DNA from: Jaltomata sinuosa
Lineage: Eukaryota > Streptophyta > Magnoliopsida > Solanales > Solanaceae
Assembly (NCBI GenBank): GCA_003996215.1
Contig: QJPP01000807.1
Span: 30,001 to 94,000 of the forward strand
Direction of reading: 5' to 3'
DNA length: 64,000 nt
The notes under the pieces are model-generated. The model saw only the letters and a list, made by a program, of their open reading frames with translations. It was not told the origin of the DNA and did no database searches. Made by a program: the position numbers and the translations under genes. Shown piece by piece: positions 61,366-64,000 of the stretch; the first letter of the stretch is position 1; each line of letters starts with the position of its first letter.

Positions 61366-61449
61366 GTAGTGGTATGGACTGCGTACACTCTACCCTCCCC
61401 AGACCCCATGCTGTGGGAATACACTGGGTATGTTGTTGTTGTTGTTGTC
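61366..61449 (+). mobile_element. SINE-TS-like 3' part
   Basis: The run ACTGCGTACACTCTACCCTC, CCCAGACCCCATGCTGTGGG, AATACACTGGGTATG and then five to six TTG repeats matches the 3' part of the TS SINE family of Solanaceae as I remember it. The tRNA-derived 5' head with its A and B boxes is not seen, so the copy is truncated or worn. Flanking repeats were not found. Confidence 0.65.
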
Positions 61450-62118
61450 TAGTGTTTGGCAAGATGGGTAGGCTTGGACATTCTAAGGTTTATATAGGGT
61501 CAGTTTATGACCAGGTTAAGGGAGTGGCATGTCCTAAAATATTAGAGTTGGCAGCATATTAGGGTAAGGAGGCTCGGGAGGGAGTGAATAGAGTTCACAT
61601 GTAGTATATCTAGGTAGTAAGAGTTATTGAAAAAGGACCATAATTGTATAACTTAAAGTTGTATGCTCTCTTCTTGATTATTTTCATGATGTTATATGGT
61701 GCATTTGGGTCAACTGATGATGCCTACCAGTACGTATTGTTTGTACTGATACTACTCTTGCTATACCTTTTGGGTATAGTCTGGTTGCAAGATCAGTGAT
61801 ATTTCTTAGGTGAAGATGATGGTGATCTCCAATAGCTTCTACTCATCTCTTCCTATTGTGGGAGTTGTGTCTTATTTCTGTCCATTTCTCTTAGTAGCTC
61901 TTGTACCTATTTAGATTAGTTCCTAGGGAAGGGGTTCGGTTGTATCTTTAAAGAATGTTGTTGTATTCCAGTTTTGAAACTGATTTTATTGTTAAAAAGG
62001 CAAATTTCCATGTTTTCTAATTTATTTTTGTGTACCTATTTTAATCGGGTGGTAAGGGTTCTCCTATCTAGGTGACTTAGAGTAGGTGCATGCATGATCT
62101 GGTAGTTGGGTCATGACA

Positions 62119-63060
62119 AACCTGTCGGAGGATACCATCTGTAAAGTTGAAATCTGCAGACCTGTGTTCAACTCTTTAACAAAATGAAAAATCCTTTCCT
62201 CTTCAGTATTTATCAACTGGAATGAATAATAGGATAGCGAATAGAACAGAGCATCATATGCTGCAACTGATGAACTCCCCTGCTTGATACTTGCAAACTT
62301 ATCTCTCTTCCAATCCCTCAAAGTACGTGGGATATACTTCTCTAAGAAAACTGAATAGAATTGATGCCAAGCCAATGGAGGTGACCCAACAACCTTATAG
62401 TCCACATAGGTTCTCCACTACATCTTAGCATCACCCTGAAGCTGGAAGATGACGAACTTCACTTTATATCTCTCAACTATCCCCATCTTATGAAGTCGCT
62501 CATGGAAGTCGATTGTAAGATCACATGCATCCTCAGATTCAAGATCATGGAAGACCGGAGGCTTCATCTTGACAAACTTACAAAATAAATCGTGCTCATC
62601 TCCGGTCATCGTTGAACCTACTACCTATCTCGGGAAGATACCCATCTTTGACGCCTCATCCATCCAGGAGCTACATCAGCAACATGTTGCATCCTATGAT
62701 GCTGCACAGTGGGAACTTCAAGTGTAGCCCCAGTTCATGCTAACCCACTCAAGAAGCTCAAAACCTGCTGAATCATAGACGAATACATCTGAATAGGTGC
62801 TTCACCTCCCTGAACTGGTGTCGCCTTATTTTCCTGAACTGGTATCGCTTCACCCTCTACAACCTCAATAATATCCTCTCATGGGGGAGGAGATCTTGAC
62901 CACCCTAAGCCGATCCTGCAGCCTGAGCCCTGCCATTATCGAGCGCTACTCTCCTTCCTCTGCCTCTCCTCTCACTTGTCCCCAATCGCAAACTGTAGCT
63001 CCAATAGCCGGTTCAAGCACCTTTTCTCTCTCTATCAGTGCATGTGTTCTAACTATTTGT
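62119..63060 (-). mobile_element. Ty3/gypsy gag fragment, degenerate
   Basis: On the minus strand, the frame 62609-62418 (KMKPPVFHDLESEDACDLTI, then VKFVIFQLQGDAKM) and the next frame 62405-62119 (PLAWHQFYSVFLEKYIPRTL, then FASIKQGSSSVAAYDALFYS, then RIFHFVKELNTGLQ) give a Retrotrans_gag domain, the capsid protein of Ty3/gypsy elements. A TAG interrupts the Trp-Trp-rich joint near 62415. Upstream, PVQ repeats (62800-62870) and an Arg/Gly-rich stretch (near 62960-62980) fit the variable N terminus of chromovirus-type gag. Similarity stops at 62118, where an LTR in the opposite orientation begins. Nucleocapsid and pol are absent. Confidence 0.8.
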
Positions 63061-63251
63061 GAGAATAAGAGTGAAAGAACTTAGATACTAATTAGGATCA
63101 CCAGATACCAATTGGAATCAAGTAATGGCACTTAAGAAATAAGAAATTGAGTTTCCCAAGTGTCCTATAGCTTCCTGAAGAAAAGTAAAGATATCTCCTT
63201 ATCATTCTGGTAGACTTTACTAGATCTTATACAATGAGATCGACGAACCTA

Positions 63252-63267
63252 GATTTGATACCAACTT
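63252..63267 (-). other. Primer-binding site, tRNA-Met type
   Basis: On the minus strand AAGTTGGTATCAAATC, close to the TGGTATCAGAGC primer-binding site for initiator tRNA-Met. It lies directly after an LTR-like end (GGATCATGATA) and about 200 bases before the gag N terminus. Confidence 0.7.
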
Positions 63268-63268
63268 T

Positions 63269-64000
63269 ATCATGATCCAAATGGCTGGAGTGGCAGCCAC
63301 ACTATCCCTCTTGTGGCAAAACAATCTAACTCAAACCTTAACCCAGTCAATTAGCCATTTTTAGACGATATGATGATAAAACCAACTTTAATAGCAGAAA
63401 TAGTGGAAAACTAACAAATTATAAGTGCGGAAAAATTAACCTATCTATTACATTCCCCAAGACCCAAAAGTTATTGTACAAGAACTCTAAATCTGAAAAC
63501 TATGTCTAAGATATCCAAAATCTAATAAAAATAAGGAACTTTCGGGCATAAACCAATATGAAGATCCTTAGCAGCCTGAAGATGTAGTGCTCACCCTTGG
63601 ATCGAATCAGCTGTCAGTGCTAGAGATGAGGTCATGTTTGAGTCTCTGGAACACGATCTGTGCACAATAAAAGAAGAGTACATGGTAGTCTACAAACCAT
63701 TATGTACTAGTAGGCATCATAGGTCTCCCCAATTTAGAACAAGTAAACAAATAAATAAAACAACAGTTAAATAGGACTTCAGTACCCAGGAAATAGTTCA
63801 TTCAACAAAGAATAATTTCAAAACAAGCCAAATAGTGTCTGCAATCAAATCATATAAGTCACTAGAAGTTATTAACATTCAAGAACTTACAATCTCAATA
63901 AGCATTACCACAACATGGGTCTATGTCCGCCTCACTCCCTCATTTGGGTTTCCTTTGCTTTCATTATAATCATGATCTGTCACACTAACTCATACCTCAA
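63269..64000 (-). mobile_element. 5' LTR of the gag-bearing Ty3 element, cut by the window end
   Basis: Read on the minus strand the LTR ends TTTGGATCATGATA, a worn form of the GGGTCGTGACA-type end seen in the other LTRs here. It extends past 64000, so its start and target-site duplication cannot be seen. No ORF of note lies in it. Confidence 0.6.

Larger units (their letters stand above)
60405..62118 (+). mobile_element. LTR-like sequence ending GGGTCATGACA
   Basis: The right end (GGTAGTTGGGTCATGACA at 62101-62118, preceded by GGTTCTCCTAT...GGTGCATGCATGATC) closely resembles the 3' end of the solo LTR at 39321-42541 (GGTTCACCTACC...GGTGCCATCATGACC...GGGTCGTGACA). It is therefore an LTR of a related Ty3 family in plus orientation. 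The left end is set at a TGTCAGG at 60405 only because the texture changes there. The flanks (CTAAT and AACCT) do not match, so the start is uncertain. It holds a minisatellite and a SINE tail. Confidence 0.5.

Overview
The window is plant nuclear DNA. Most of it, about 60 kb, is an old insertion of mitochondrial DNA (a NUMT). Three decaying mitochondrial genes are clear: rps10 with its group II intron, cox1 and ccmFN. There are also remains of two mitochondrial tRNA genes. Nuclear residence is shown by stop codons and frameshifts in cox1 and ccmFN, and by nuclear retroelements inserted with target-site duplications. A SINE-TS-like tail at 61.4 kb and LTR ends of a type common in Solanaceae Ty3/gypsy elements suggest Solanaceae. 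The genus cannot be told from this window.

Layout. 1-12.2 kb: single-copy, mostly mitochondrial-type DNA with no gene recognised until rps10 (10930-12036). Within it, 4.4-7.1 kb looks like an island of nuclear origin: a broken SEC23-like exon and a small coiled-coil ORF behind a TATA box. 12168-31502 (unit A) and 31503-54018 (unit B) are a direct tandem duplication. Both units carry, in the same order: cox1, a small ORF, a broken trnP-like sequence, ccmFN, an old LINE reverse-transcriptase fragment, a younger 5'-truncated LINE-1, trnI(CAU) on the minus strand, a Ty3 pol-like fragment and a small ORF. 54-60.4 kb: single-copy DNA with one unrecognised two-frame ORF. 60.4-64 kb: nuclear repeats, namely a plus-strand LTR-like sequence with a minisatellite and a SINE tail, then a minus-strand Ty3 gag with primer-binding site and the start of an LTR.

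Order of events read from the sequence: (1) transfer of mitochondrial DNA at DNA level, since unedited codons are kept; (2) early decay, including a cox1 Arg-to-stop change shared by both units; (3) insertion of the LINE-1, shared by both units with the same target-site duplication; (4) tandem duplication across a TA junction at 31503; (5) separate decay of the units, and insertion of a 3.2-kb solo LTR into unit B only, with unit A keeping the empty site. Nothing here is likely to make a mitochondrial protein. rps10 is still fully open, but it begins with ACG and contains a group II intron, so the nuclear copy is not expected to be expressed. I found no CRISPR array, toxin, operon or novel defence-like system. 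The interest lies in the layered history of the insertion.
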